Positions 1 to 6,149 of a stretch of DNA of 16,726 nucleotides are shown here, piece after piece; positions within the stretch are counted from its first letter, which is position 1, and every line of letters begins with the position of its first letter. The position numbers and the translations under genes are program-made. Source of the stretch: an uncultured Collinsella sp. (GTDB taxonomy: Bacteria > Actinomycetota > Coriobacteriia > Coriobacteriales > Coriobacteriaceae); the NCBI GenBank assembly GCA_902492545.1, contig CABULX010000047.1:1-16726 (forward strand), in the 5' to 3' direction. Under the pieces are notes generated by a model, which was given only the letters and a program-made list of their open reading frames with translations, was not told the DNA's origin and ran no database searches.

Positions 1-98
1 GGTTTAAACGCGATGACCGCATCGTGTGGTTCGATATGGACGAGTTTACGATCGATGAGGTCGTTGATGATATCCTTCATCGTATCGAGGCAGCCTAA
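1..98 (+). CDS. miaA: C-terminal end of tRNA dimethylallyltransferase (partial)
   Basis: Only the last 31 codons are in the window, read in the frame that ends with TAA at 96-98. The visible peptide contains RDDRIVWFD, which resembles the C-terminal R-D-P/D-R-I-x-W-F/I-D segment of MiaA, the enzyme that adds a dimethylallyl group to A37 of tRNAs reading U-starting codons. The stop codon overlaps the hflX start by one base (TAATG), so the two are probably translationally coupled. The miaA-hflX order is known in many bacteria and supports the call. The evidence is short, so the identity rests on one motif plus context. Confidence 0.6.
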   Translation, partial: FKRDDRIVWFDMDEFTIDEVVDDILHRIEAA

Positions 99-1387
99 TG
101 GCTCGGTTTCCCCTCGTTCCCACAGCGCCTGAGCCTGAACGTGCCGTTCTTGTCGGAGTTGAGTGGCGCGATAACGCCTGGCCGCTTGATCGTTCGCTTG
201 ACGAGCTTGAGCGCCTGGCCCATACGGCTGGCGCACAGTGCGTGGCGCGTTTGTCACAGCGCCTGGTTAAGCCGTATCCAAAATCGTTTATTGGCTCCGG
301 TAAGGTTGAGGAGCTTTGCGGGCTCGTGCATCGTATGGATGCCGATGTTGTTATCTTCGACGACGATTTAACGCCCTCGCAGCAGTCTTATCTTGAGAAA
401 GCCGTGGGCGAACCGGTTAAGATTATCGACCGCACGGCGTTGATTCTCGATATCTTTGGCCTGCACGCTCAGACCCGTGAGGGCCGCCTGCAGGTGCAGC
501 TAGCCCAATTGCAGTATCTGTTGCCTCGCTTGCGCGGTATGTGGAGCCATCTTGCTAAAGAGCAGACACGCGGTGGCATTGGTTCGCGCTTTGGCCAGGG
601 CGAAAGCCAGCTCGAGGTTGACCGACGTTTGATTCGCAACAAGATTGCCGCGCTTCGTCGCGAGCTTAAGCAGGTTGAACAGCGCCGCGATGTGCAATCG
701 AAAAGCCGTATTGAATCGCCGGCGTTTCGCGTGGCGTTGGCTGGCTACACCAATGCCGGCAAGTCGACGTTGCTTAATCGTTTGACGGGATCAACGGTTC
801 TTTCGCAGGATAAGCTGTTTGCCACGCTCGATCCTACAACGCGCTCGTACCGTTTGCCCGGTGGTCGCGGAATGACGATTACCGATACCGTCGGCTTTAT
901 TCAAAAGCTGCCGCATGGTCTTATCGATGCCTTTAAATCGACGCTGTCCGAGGTTTTGGGTGCCGATCTAATTCTCAAAGTCGTAGATGCGTCTGACGAG
1001 GACTATGAACGGCAGCTGGAGGCTGTCGACCGCGTGCTTGATGAGATCGGCGCCGGAGAGCGCCTAACGCTGACCGTATTCAATAAAATCGATCTTCTCG
1101 ATAGCGTTGATCGATTGAGCTTCCGTCGTCGCTATCCCGAGGCGGTGCTGTTCTCGGCTCAGACGGGTGAGGGTCTTGATGACTTAGTCGATCGCATCGC
1201 TCGTGAAGCGGCCGCTACGGACGTGTTGCTCTCGGCCGATATCCCGTATCGAGAGGGCGCGTTAATCACGCTCGTGCATGAACAGGGAACCCTTCTGCAC
1301 GAGGAATACCTCGAGGACGGCGTTCGTATTGTGGCAAAGCTTCCGGCCCGTATCGCACCACGTTTTGAGCGTTACCGAACGGAATAA
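98..1387 (+). CDS. hflX: Ribosome-associated GTPase HflX
   Basis: The 429-aa product has the full HflX layout. An N-terminal HflX domain (about 15-120) is followed by a basic coiled linker (about 160-205, including the conserved stretch GGIGSRFGQGESQLEVDRR) and then a TRAFAC-class G domain. G1 is GYTNAGKST at 216-224, G3 is DTVG at 263-266 and G4 is NKID at 329-332. HflX binds the 50S subunit and splits stalled or hibernating ribosomes during stress; that is family knowledge. Length is normal. The start is the ATG that overlaps the miaA stop. The 3' end overlaps the convergent DUF1624 gene by 16 bp, so there is no room for a terminator between them. Confidence 0.95.
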   Translation: MARFPLVPTAPEPERAVLVGVEWRDNAWPLDRSLDELERLAHTAGAQCVARLSQRLVKPYPKSFIGSGKVEELCGLVHRMDADVVIFDDDLTPSQQSYLEKAVGEPVKIIDRTALILDIFGLHAQTREGRLQVQLAQLQYLLPRLRGMWSHLAKEQTRGGIGSRFGQGESQLEVDRRLIRNKIAALRRELKQVEQRRDVQSKSRIESPAFRVALAGYTNAGKSTLLNRLTGSTVLSQDKLFATLDPTTRSYRLPGGRGMTITDTVGFIQKLPHGLIDAFKSTLSEVLGADLILKVVDASDEDYERQLEAVDRVLDEIGAGERLTLTVFNKIDLLDSVDRLSFRRRYPEAVLFSAQTGEGLDDLVDRIAREAAATDVLLSADIPYREGALITLVHEQGTLLHEEYLEDGVRIVAKLPARIAPRFERYRTE

Positions 1388-2076
1388 ATCAGCTCCAGTA
1401 CACCCAAGATAATCGGTTGATGAAGCAGGTAGAACGGCAGTGCATGGCGTCCGAGGCTCGCGAGCGTCGGGATGGGATTCGCATAGGCCCATGCTGGCGC
1501 TTTACGGTTTGCTTTTTGTGCCGTGCGGGCGGCAAAGAAGCCTGCAAGGTACAAAAATAAGAATGGTATGAGCGGATAGTAATCACCGGAGACAAAGTCT
1601 GGTCCTGGGAAACCCAGCCAAGCTAGATAGGGGATAGGGTAGACCGCTTTAGGAATGGTCCAGGTACAGGCAAAGAGTATGAGGCAAATGGTTATACCCC
1701 ATGCTGCCGGCACCCTATCGAGAATCGGGCGCGTGAGTGCAACAATGGCGGTGCACGCCGCCATGCATAAAATGATGCCGAAGTTCACCGAGTCATCGAC
1801 TGAGACGAGCGTCGTTGCGACCCATACAACTAAAGCGACAACGGCATATTTGGCGGCACGCTTGATGTTGTTGCGTGAGAGGGTGCACATCCAGCCGGCA
1901 ATAAACAAAAATACCCAACTGATGCTGGCACGCCAGATGTCCTGAAAGATGGTCTGGGTAAACCAGGGCATCTTCCAACCATATAGGTAGGCAAGGTCGT
2001 AGCAGGTATGAAATCCCGCCATCGACAGCATGGTAAACCCGCGAATGGTATCAAAGACCGTGATGCGTTTTTGCAT
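1372..2076 (-). CDS. DUF1624 / heparan-alpha-glucosaminide N-acetyltransferase-like membrane protein
   Basis: The 234-aa protein starts MQKRITVFDTIRGFTMLSM, the hallmark N-terminus (R-x(n)-D-x-x-R-G) of the DUF1624/HGSNAT catalytic family of integral membrane acyltransferase-like proteins. About six to seven hydrophobic segments are visible, for example around 10-30, 48-65, 75-90, 95-112, 122-142, 170-185 and 210-230. The C-terminal HALPFYLLHQPI motif is also typical. The true substrate of bacterial members is unknown. Its ATG shares one base with the lexA stop (TAATG), so it is probably co-transcribed and coupled with lexA, which could make it weakly SOS-responsive. It converges on hflX with a 16-bp overlap. 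Confidence 0.85.
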   Translation of the reverse strand: MQKRITVFDTIRGFTMLSMAGFHTCYDLAYLYGWKMPWFTQTIFQDIWRASISWVFLFIAGWMCTLSRNNIKRAAKYAVVALVVWVATTLVSVDDSVNFGIILCMAACTAIVALTRPILDRVPAAWGITICLILFACTWTIPKAVYPIPYLAWLGFPGPDFVSGDYYPLIPFLFLYLAGFFAARTAQKANRKAPAWAYANPIPTLASLGRHALPFYLLHQPIILGVLELIYSVR

Positions 2077-2720
2077 TACGAAAACCGGCGCATCAAACCG
2101 ACGACCTTGCCCAGAATCGTGGGATTTGTCGCGTAGATAGGCTCCATGGTGTCGTTTTCGGGCTGCAGGCGAACGCGACCCTGCTCCTTATAGAACGTTT
2201 TGACTGTTGCGGAACCATCGATCATGGCCACGACAATCTCGCCATTCATGGCACTCTTCTGCTCACGAACGATGATGTAGTCGCCGTTATAGATACCGAC
2301 GTTAATCATCGAATTTCCGTGGACCTCGAGGATGAAGGACCCCTGGTCCGTTGCGATCTCGGTTGGGATGGTAAAGGTGTCCTCGATATTCTGCTCGGCA
2401 AGGATGGGAATCCCTGCAGCGACACGGCCTACGAGAGGCAGCGATACGGTGCCGCGGGGCACCGTGGGCTCATCGGACTTTGAGATGGAGACCGAAGATC
2501 CGTCCTCGTCAAAGAGTTCAAGGGCGCGAGGCTTGGTGGCGTCACGCTTGAGCAGCCCTCGAGCCTCCAGGGCAGAGAGATGGGCATGCACCGTGCTGGG
2601 GGAGGAGAGGCCTACGGCCGATGCCATCTCGCGCACACTGGGCGGATAGCCCTTCTCCTGCTGATATTCCTTGATGAAGTCGTAAATTTGCTGCTGACGC
2701 TTGGTAATTTTGCGAGCCAT
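2076..2720 (-). CDS. lexA: SOS repressor LexA
   Basis: I chose the ATG at 2720 because the protein then begins MARKITKRQQQIYDFI like other LexA proteins, and AGAGGA lies about 9 bp upstream; an upstream ATG at 2750 has no ribosome binding site. The product is 214 aa. A winged-helix DNA-binding domain (about 1-65, with PPSVREMASAVGLSSPSTVHAHL as recognition region) is followed by an S24 peptidase domain. The self-cleavage site is Ala102-Gly103, nucleophile Ser137 (GNSM) and general base Lys174 (ATVKTF). LexA represses the DNA-damage regulon until RecA-stimulated autoproteolysis. Three LexA boxes lie in the divergent region upstream, so autoregulation is expected. Confidence 0.97.
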   Translation of the reverse strand: MARKITKRQQQIYDFIKEYQQEKGYPPSVREMASAVGLSSPSTVHAHLSALEARGLLKRDATKPRALELFDEDGSSVSISKSDEPTVPRGTVSLPLVGRVAAGIPILAEQNIEDTFTIPTEIATDQGSFILEVHGNSMINVGIYNGDYIIVREQKSAMNGEIVVAMIDGSATVKTFYKEQGRVRLQPENDTMEPIYATNPTILGKVVGLMRRFS

Positions 2721-2744
2721 CAGGGATTCCTCTCTACCCATACC

Positions 2745-2756
2745 AAACAAATGTTC
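2745..2756. promoter_or_regulatory. LexA box 1 (11/12 match)
   Basis: AAACAAATGTTC differs from the GAAC-N4-GTTC core of Gram-positive LexA boxes at one base. It lies 25 bp upstream of the lexA start codon, probably within the lexA leader or promoter. Confidence 0.65.
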
Positions 2757-2765
2757 TATTTTTGC

Positions 2766-2794
2766 TTGACAGGAACAACTGTTCGAAGATAATA
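2766..2794 (+). promoter_or_regulatory. Promoter for the LysM/nrdR/dut transcript
   Basis: A perfect -35 box TTGACA (2766-2771) is followed after 17 bp by ATAATA (2789-2794), or after 16 bp by GATAAT. LexA box 2 fills the spacer and LexA box 3 covers the expected start site near 2800, a strong arrangement for SOS repression. Confidence 0.8.
2773..2784. promoter_or_regulatory. LexA box 2 (perfect)
   Basis: GAACAACTGTTC is a perfect GAAC-N4-GTTC palindrome lying between the -35 and -10 of the rightward promoter, where bound LexA would exclude RNA polymerase. Confidence 0.9.
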
Positions 2795-2800
2795 ATAACC

Positions 2801-2812
2801 GAACACTCGTTC
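2801..2812. promoter_or_regulatory. LexA box 3 (perfect)
   Basis: GAACACTCGTTC is a perfect GAAC-N4-GTTC site 28 bp from box 2, overlapping the predicted rightward transcription start. Confidence 0.88.
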
Positions 2813-2883
2813 CCGCGCTAGACTTTTTTGTCCCCGCGGCTTGATAAAACAGTTCTCGTCAAAACAAACGAGAGGAGAACAGA

Positions 2884-3333
2884 ATGAACGCAGCTGATAT
2901 GGTCCAGGGAAACCTTGCTCTTAAGCTCGAGGCGCCCGCCTCGCCTGCCTTCACGGTCGTGAAGGGTGGACGCTCCCATTTTCAGGCCGTGGCCACTAAA
3001 CCCGTTCGCACCCAGCGTGCGTCCGTTGCTTTGGCTCCTGTTGCCCTGAAGGCCTCGACGATTGTTGCTGTTGCCGTAGCGTTTACCCTGTTCTTCGTGC
3101 TCGCCACGTCAGTTTTTTCTGCTCGTCAAGCAGCATATGCCGATTCCGTAGCCAACGTTACCTACGAGACGGTTCGCGTGCAGTCGGGCGACTCCCTGTG
3201 GTCGCTTGCCCAGGAGCATCCCATCGATGGTCTTTCCACGCAGGAGACTTCCGACATGATTCGTAGCGTCAATCACCTCGATCGCGGCTCTCTTGATGCT
3301 GGTGCAGTTCTGAAAGTTCCGGCTCGTTCGTAA
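2884..3333 (+). CDS. LysM membrane protein, YneA/DivS-like SOS division inhibitor
   Basis: The 149-aa protein has a cytoplasmic N-terminus (1-55), one transmembrane segment (about 56-78) and an external LysM domain (about 94-147, YETVRVQSGDSLWSLAQEHP...LDAGAVLKVP). A TM-plus-LysM gene divergent from lexA and under LexA control matches Bacillus YneA and the mycobacterial Rv2719c/corynebacterial DivS position (family knowledge), proteins that delay septation during DNA damage. The N-terminal tail is longer than in B. subtilis YneA. The ATG follows GAGAGGAGA closely. An inverted repeat, GTTCTC (2852-2857) with GAGAAC (2875-2880), could partly occlude that ribosome binding site. The function is inferred from architecture and context. 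Confidence 0.85.
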   Translation: MNAADMVQGNLALKLEAPASPAFTVVKGGRSHFQAVATKPVRTQRASVALAPVALKASTIVAVAVAFTLFFVLATSVFSARQAAYADSVANVTYETVRVQSGDSLWSLAQEHPIDGLSTQETSDMIRSVNHLDRGSLDAGAVLKVPARS

Positions 3334-3384
3334 GATTTCGGTTCGGTCGCATGGTACCCTTGTTATCGTTTAGGAGGAGGTACT

Positions 3385-3828
3385 ATGCGCTGTCCCAAAT
3401 GCGGCAAGGCACATACCCGCGTTGTCGATTCCCGTATGCAGGAATCGAACAACACTATCAAGCGTCGCCGCGAGTGTTGTTCTTGCAATTATCGTTTTAC
3501 GACGTTCGAGCGCTGCGAGGACCCCATCGAGGTCATCAAATCCGACGGGTCAAAGCAGCGGTTCGATCGCAACAAGCTGCTGGTCGGCCTGATGCGCGCC
3601 ACGATTAAGCGCGATATCGATACGAAAAAGCTCAACGAGATTATCGATGATATCGAGGTGGAGCTGCGTTCGCGTACGCTGACGGCTGTTACGTCCCACG
3701 AACTGGGCGATATGGTGCTCAAGCGCCTGGCCAAGATCGACAAGGTGGCCTACATTCGCTTTGCCTCGGTCTATCGCGATTTCAAAGACGTCGACGAGTT
3801 TTTGCAAGAGCTCGACAAGCTAAGGTGA
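3385..3828 (+). CDS. nrdR: Transcriptional repressor NrdR
   Basis: The 147-aa protein has an N-terminal zinc ribbon with Cys3, Cys6, Cys31 and Cys34 (MRCPKC ... CCSCNYRFTTFE) and an ATP-cone domain (about 48-138). NrdR senses ATP/dATP and represses ribonucleotide reductase operons by binding paired NrdR boxes. A strong ribosome binding site (AGGAGGAGG, 3372-3380) sits 4 bp before the ATG. It lies 51 bp after the LysM gene and 4 bp before dut, so one transcript from the LexA-controlled promoter is likely. The lexA/LysM/nrdR order is also known in other actinobacteria. Length and motifs are normal. Confidence 0.97.
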   Translation: MRCPKCGKAHTRVVDSRMQESNNTIKRRRECCSCNYRFTTFERCEDPIEVIKSDGSKQRFDRNKLLVGLMRATIKRDIDTKKLNEIIDDIEVELRSRTLTAVTSHELGDMVLKRLAKIDKVAYIRFASVYRDFKDVDEFLQELDKLR

Positions 3829-3832
3829 TTTC

Positions 3833-4276
3833 ATGTCCATCATTACCGTTAACATTAAGCGTCTCGATCCCACGGTCGAGCTTCCCAAATACGCTCATCC
3901 CACGGATGCCGGCCTTGACCTCCGCGCCAACGAAGACTGCACCCTCAAGCCCTTTGAGCGCCGATTGGTCTCCACTGGCTTGGCCATTGCGCTGCCCGAT
4001 GGCTACGCCGGCTTTGTCCAACCTCGCAGCGGCCTAGCCATTAAGCAAGGCCTGTCTATAGTCAACACGCCCGGCCTCATCGACGCCCACTATCGAGGCG
4101 AGCTTAAGGTCATTCTCATCAACCTGGATCCCACCAACAATATCCAGATCAACAAAGGCGACCGGATCGCCCAACTCGTCATCCAAGAAGTCCCCACGGT
4201 CAATCTCGTAGAGGTAGACGAACTAGACAAAACCGACCGAGGAGCCGGTGGTTTCGGTTCTAGCGGCGTCGCCTAG
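3833..4276 (+). CDS. dut: Deoxyuridine 5'-triphosphate nucleotidohydrolase (dUTPase)
   Basis: This 147-aa trimeric-type dUTPase hydrolyses dUTP to dUMP and pyrophosphate, keeping uracil out of DNA and supplying dTMP synthesis. All five motifs are present: DAGLDL (25-30), PRSGLA (64-69), GLIDAHYRGE (81-90, with catalytic Asp84), GDRIAQ (109-114) and RGAGGFGSSG (136-145). The ATG is 4 bp after the nrdR stop, with AAGGTGA as ribosome binding site inside the nrdR end, so it is coupled to nrdR. Grouping dut and nrdR behind a LexA-controlled promoter suggests dNTP quality control during the SOS response; that link is inference. Confidence 0.97.
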   Translation: MSIITVNIKRLDPTVELPKYAHPTDAGLDLRANEDCTLKPFERRLVSTGLAIALPDGYAGFVQPRSGLAIKQGLSIVNTPGLIDAHYRGELKVILINLDPTNNIQINKGDRIAQLVIQEVPTVNLVEVDELDKTDRGAGGFGSSGVA

Positions 4277-4310
4277 GGGCGCTCGTATCCCTCCCGCCCG
4301 CCTCTCACAC

Positions 4311-4356
4311 ATATCATTCCATGCTCAAACATTCTCGCTTCGCAGGGCGCATGGAT
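4311..4356 (+). repeat. Foldback element copy 1 (short form)
   Basis: Carries ATATCATTCCA (4311-4321) and then the first 18 nt of the loop shared with copies 2 and 3 (4322-4339), after which it diverges. A small stem, ATTCCATGC with GCATGGAT (ending about 4356), is still possible. It is probably a shortened or decayed member of the family. Confidence 0.7.
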
Positions 4357-4361
4357 CCCGC

Positions 4362-4457
4362 TTTCGCCTGAGCCCCATACATATCATCCCGTGCTCAAAC
4401 ATTCTCGCTGCGCTGCGAAACTGCGCGCGGGACGATATGTATGGGGCTCAGGCGAAA
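4362..4457 (+). repeat. Foldback element copy 2: 30-bp stem with 36-nt conserved loop
   Basis: Arms 4362-4391 and 4428-4457 pair at 29 of 30 positions around a 36-nt loop (4392-4427). The loop begins TGCTCAAACATTCTCGC, ends CGAAACTGCGCG, and contains its own mini-stem TCGC/GCGA. Weaker similarity continues outside the arms (GCAT and CCC blocks on both sides). It lies in the gap between convergent dut and the glycosyltransferase gene, so it may also act as a bidirectional terminator, although no T tract follows. Confidence 0.9.
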
Positions 4458-4487
4458 GGGCTAAATGCTTGAGATAAAAAATCTTTC

Positions 4488-4538
4488 TAGTTAGCCGATG
4501 CTACAAAGGAACAATCCCTTTGTAGCATCGGCTAACTA
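4488..4538. repeat. Perfect 22-bp inverted repeat (possible bidirectional terminator)
   Basis: Arms 4488-4509 and 4517-4538 are perfectly complementary (TAGTTAGCCGATGC...GCATCGGCTAACTA) around a 7-nt loop, AACAATC. An A-rich stretch precedes it (ATAAAAAATC), which would give a U tract to leftward transcripts; rightward it is followed by TTATCAG. Position between convergent genes favours a terminator. It is unrelated in sequence to the foldback elements on either side. Confidence 0.7.
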
Positions 4539-4567
4539 TTATCAGATTATTTGGTTCCACCTTCGCA

Positions 4568-4590
4568 GCTTCTACTGGGGCGAACCCGCT
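4568..4590 (+). pseudogene. Inverted partial copy of the glycosyltransferase gene's 3' end
   Basis: The 23 bases match the reverse complement of 4743-4768, the last codons of the neighbouring gene, except for a 3-base deletion (GAA AAA CCC becomes GAA CCC). They could encode FYWGEPA against FYWGEKPA in the gene. The copy lies on the far side of foldback copy 3 and so is the outermost part of its extended arm. It is a fragment, not a working gene. Confidence 0.7.
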
Positions 4591-4614
4591 GTAGTTGCTA
4601 GTACGTAAACGTAG

Positions 4615-4716
4615 CTGCTCGGCGGGAGCCGCCCATATATCGTTCCACGCGCAGTTTCGCAGCGCAGCGAGAATGTTTGAGCATGGAATGATATATGGGC
4701 GGCGCCCGCCGAGCAG
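4615..4716 (-). repeat. Foldback element copy 3: 33-bp stem with the same 36-nt loop, inverted
   Basis: Arms 4615-4647 and 4684-4716 pair at 31 of 33 positions. The 36-nt loop (4648-4683) is the exact reverse complement of the copy 2 loop. Loop-proximal arm sequence (CCCATATATCRTTCCA) resembles copy 2, but the outer arms (CTGCTCGGCGGG...) are unrelated to those of copy 2. Lower-grade inverted homology extends further, to about 4568 on the left and 4768 on the right, reaching into the 3' end of the glycosyltransferase gene. Confidence 0.9.
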
Positions 4717-4730
4717 CGGACATTAAGACA

Positions 4731-6032
4731 CTAGCGGATATGAGCGGGTTTTTCGCCCCAGTAGAAGCGGCAGAAGGCTCGTTTACGTTTTTGGGGCTTG
4801 CCTGCAAGCTCCATGGTTGCGATGGCGATGTCCTCGGCTGCGCGTGGACGGCGCAGCACTTCGCCATTGATAAGCAGTGCCTTGAGCGACTCTGGATGAT
4901 CGTGGAGATGGCGCAACGTCACGATCAGCTCGCGTGCGGTGGTGACATGCATGCTGGCGCCCATGCCGGTGAGCATAGTGGTGTTGGCCTTTTCCTGGCC
5001 ATAGGACTTGCCCAGTAGAATCATCGGCAGGTGTGCGCACAAGCATTCGGTAACAGTGAGTCCGCCCGATTTGAGAATTGCCAGGTCGCAGCCGTGCATG
5101 AGCGCTGCCATGTCATCGACGTAGTCAAGAACCGTGACGTTCTCGAGTTTCATGGCGTCGAAGAGCGTTTTGAGACGGGTGGCATATTCGACATCCTTGC
5201 CCGGCAAAAAGACAAAGTGCATGTCCTCGAAGCTGCGCAGGAAGGGGAGGGTGCGGTCCATCTCCGCGCGAAAGCGAACATACGGTTGAGGCAAACTGGC
5301 GCCGGCCATCACCAGCACAACGAGCTTGTCTGTGGGGAGATTGAACTTTTCGAGTTCTTCCTCGCGGTTGTAGTCCGTATCAAACCCGGCGCGAATGGGA
5401 ATGCCCGTAATGCGAATCTTGGTCTCGGGAACCTTGCGGGGACGGAGTGTCTCGGCCATAAACTCGTTTGCCACACAGAATAGGTCGGTGTCCTTATGGG
5501 GCCACCAGCCCTCGACCTCGTAATCGGTCGGTACGCAAATGACGGGATAGTCGATGCCCGTAATGACGCGCGCTCCAACGGCAACGTTGGCTGCCGTGAT
5601 ATGTGTGGCTACCACGGCAATGGGCCTACGAGTCCGAACGTATTCGTTAAATGCGGGGAACATGATGCGCGACCATGCCGTGCCGCCGCCCCAAAGCAGG
5701 TGTCCGGTAAGGGTATAACGCCAGGTTAAATCGTAAATTGGGCGTGTGGCGCCGGTAAACGAGGCGGCCGTTTTGTTGCCGTCGAATTTTATGCGTCCAA
5801 AATCAAGGATATCGAGCACTTCAATCTCAACATCCTCGGGGATGCCATTGGTGCCGCGGATAAGGTCGAATGCCTGCGCAATCGCATTTGCGGCGGCCTT
5901 GTGGCCCGAGCCGACCGAGGCGTGCACGATGGTCACGAGAGGTTTTTGCTGAGCCAAGAGCGTGGTTTGTTCCGATTGGGGAGTGCTTTGCGCGGGCAAG
6001 GGAGCGTCATTGCTCGTCTGCGTTTGATCCAT
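4731..6032 (-). CDS. GT28-family diacylglycerol glycosyltransferase (MGDG synthase/UgtP-like)
   Basis: I chose the ATG at 6032 because AAGGGGAG lies 7 bp upstream; the longer reading to a GTG at 6089 has no ribosome binding site. The 433-aa protein has the MGDG-synthase N-domain glycine loop VTIVHASVGSGHKAAANAI (about 33-51) and a GT28 C-domain with the nucleotide-sugar donor motif KSGGLTVTECLCAHLPMIL, so a GT-B fold is expected. The family transfers glucose or galactose from UDP-sugar to diacylglycerol, making membrane glycolipids and lipoteichoic acid anchors. No transmembrane segment is seen, so it is probably peripheral at the membrane. The gene is monocistronic and divergent from trxB. 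Its 3' end is copied in inverted form beyond foldback copy 3. Exact sugar and acceptor are unknown. Confidence 0.88.
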   Translation of the reverse strand: MDQTQTSNDAPLPAQSTPQSEQTTLLAQQKPLVTIVHASVGSGHKAAANAIAQAFDLIRGTNGIPEDVEIEVLDILDFGRIKFDGNKTAASFTGATRPIYDLTWRYTLTGHLLWGGGTAWSRIMFPAFNEYVRTRRPIAVVATHITAANVAVGARVITGIDYPVICVPTDYEVEGWWPHKDTDLFCVANEFMAETLRPRKVPETKIRITGIPIRAGFDTDYNREEELEKFNLPTDKLVVLVMAGASLPQPYVRFRAEMDRTLPFLRSFEDMHFVFLPGKDVEYATRLKTLFDAMKLENVTVLDYVDDMAALMHGCDLAILKSGGLTVTECLCAHLPMILLGKSYGQEKANTTMLTGMGASMHVTTARELIVTLRHLHDHPESLKALLINGEVLRRPRAAEDIAIATMELAGKPQKRKRAFCRFYWGEKPAHIR

Positions 6033-6149
6033 CGATAACTCCCCTTCGTCTTTGTTTCGCAATGAATCATTGTAGTTCATGAGTGTCACGTTCGTCTAAA
6101 TTTGGGTAAGAGCGCAGAGAACGCCAATCTTTCGACAGGAGGTCTTTTC

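Noticed and set aside
3351..3608. Alternative 85-codon frame at the start of nrdR
   Set aside because: Shadow of nrdR, whose zinc ribbon and strong ribosome binding site are unambiguous.
4311..4716. Insertion sequence or standard MITE
   Set aside because: No transposase, no target-site duplication visible, and outer arms differ between copies, unlike fixed terminal inverted repeats.
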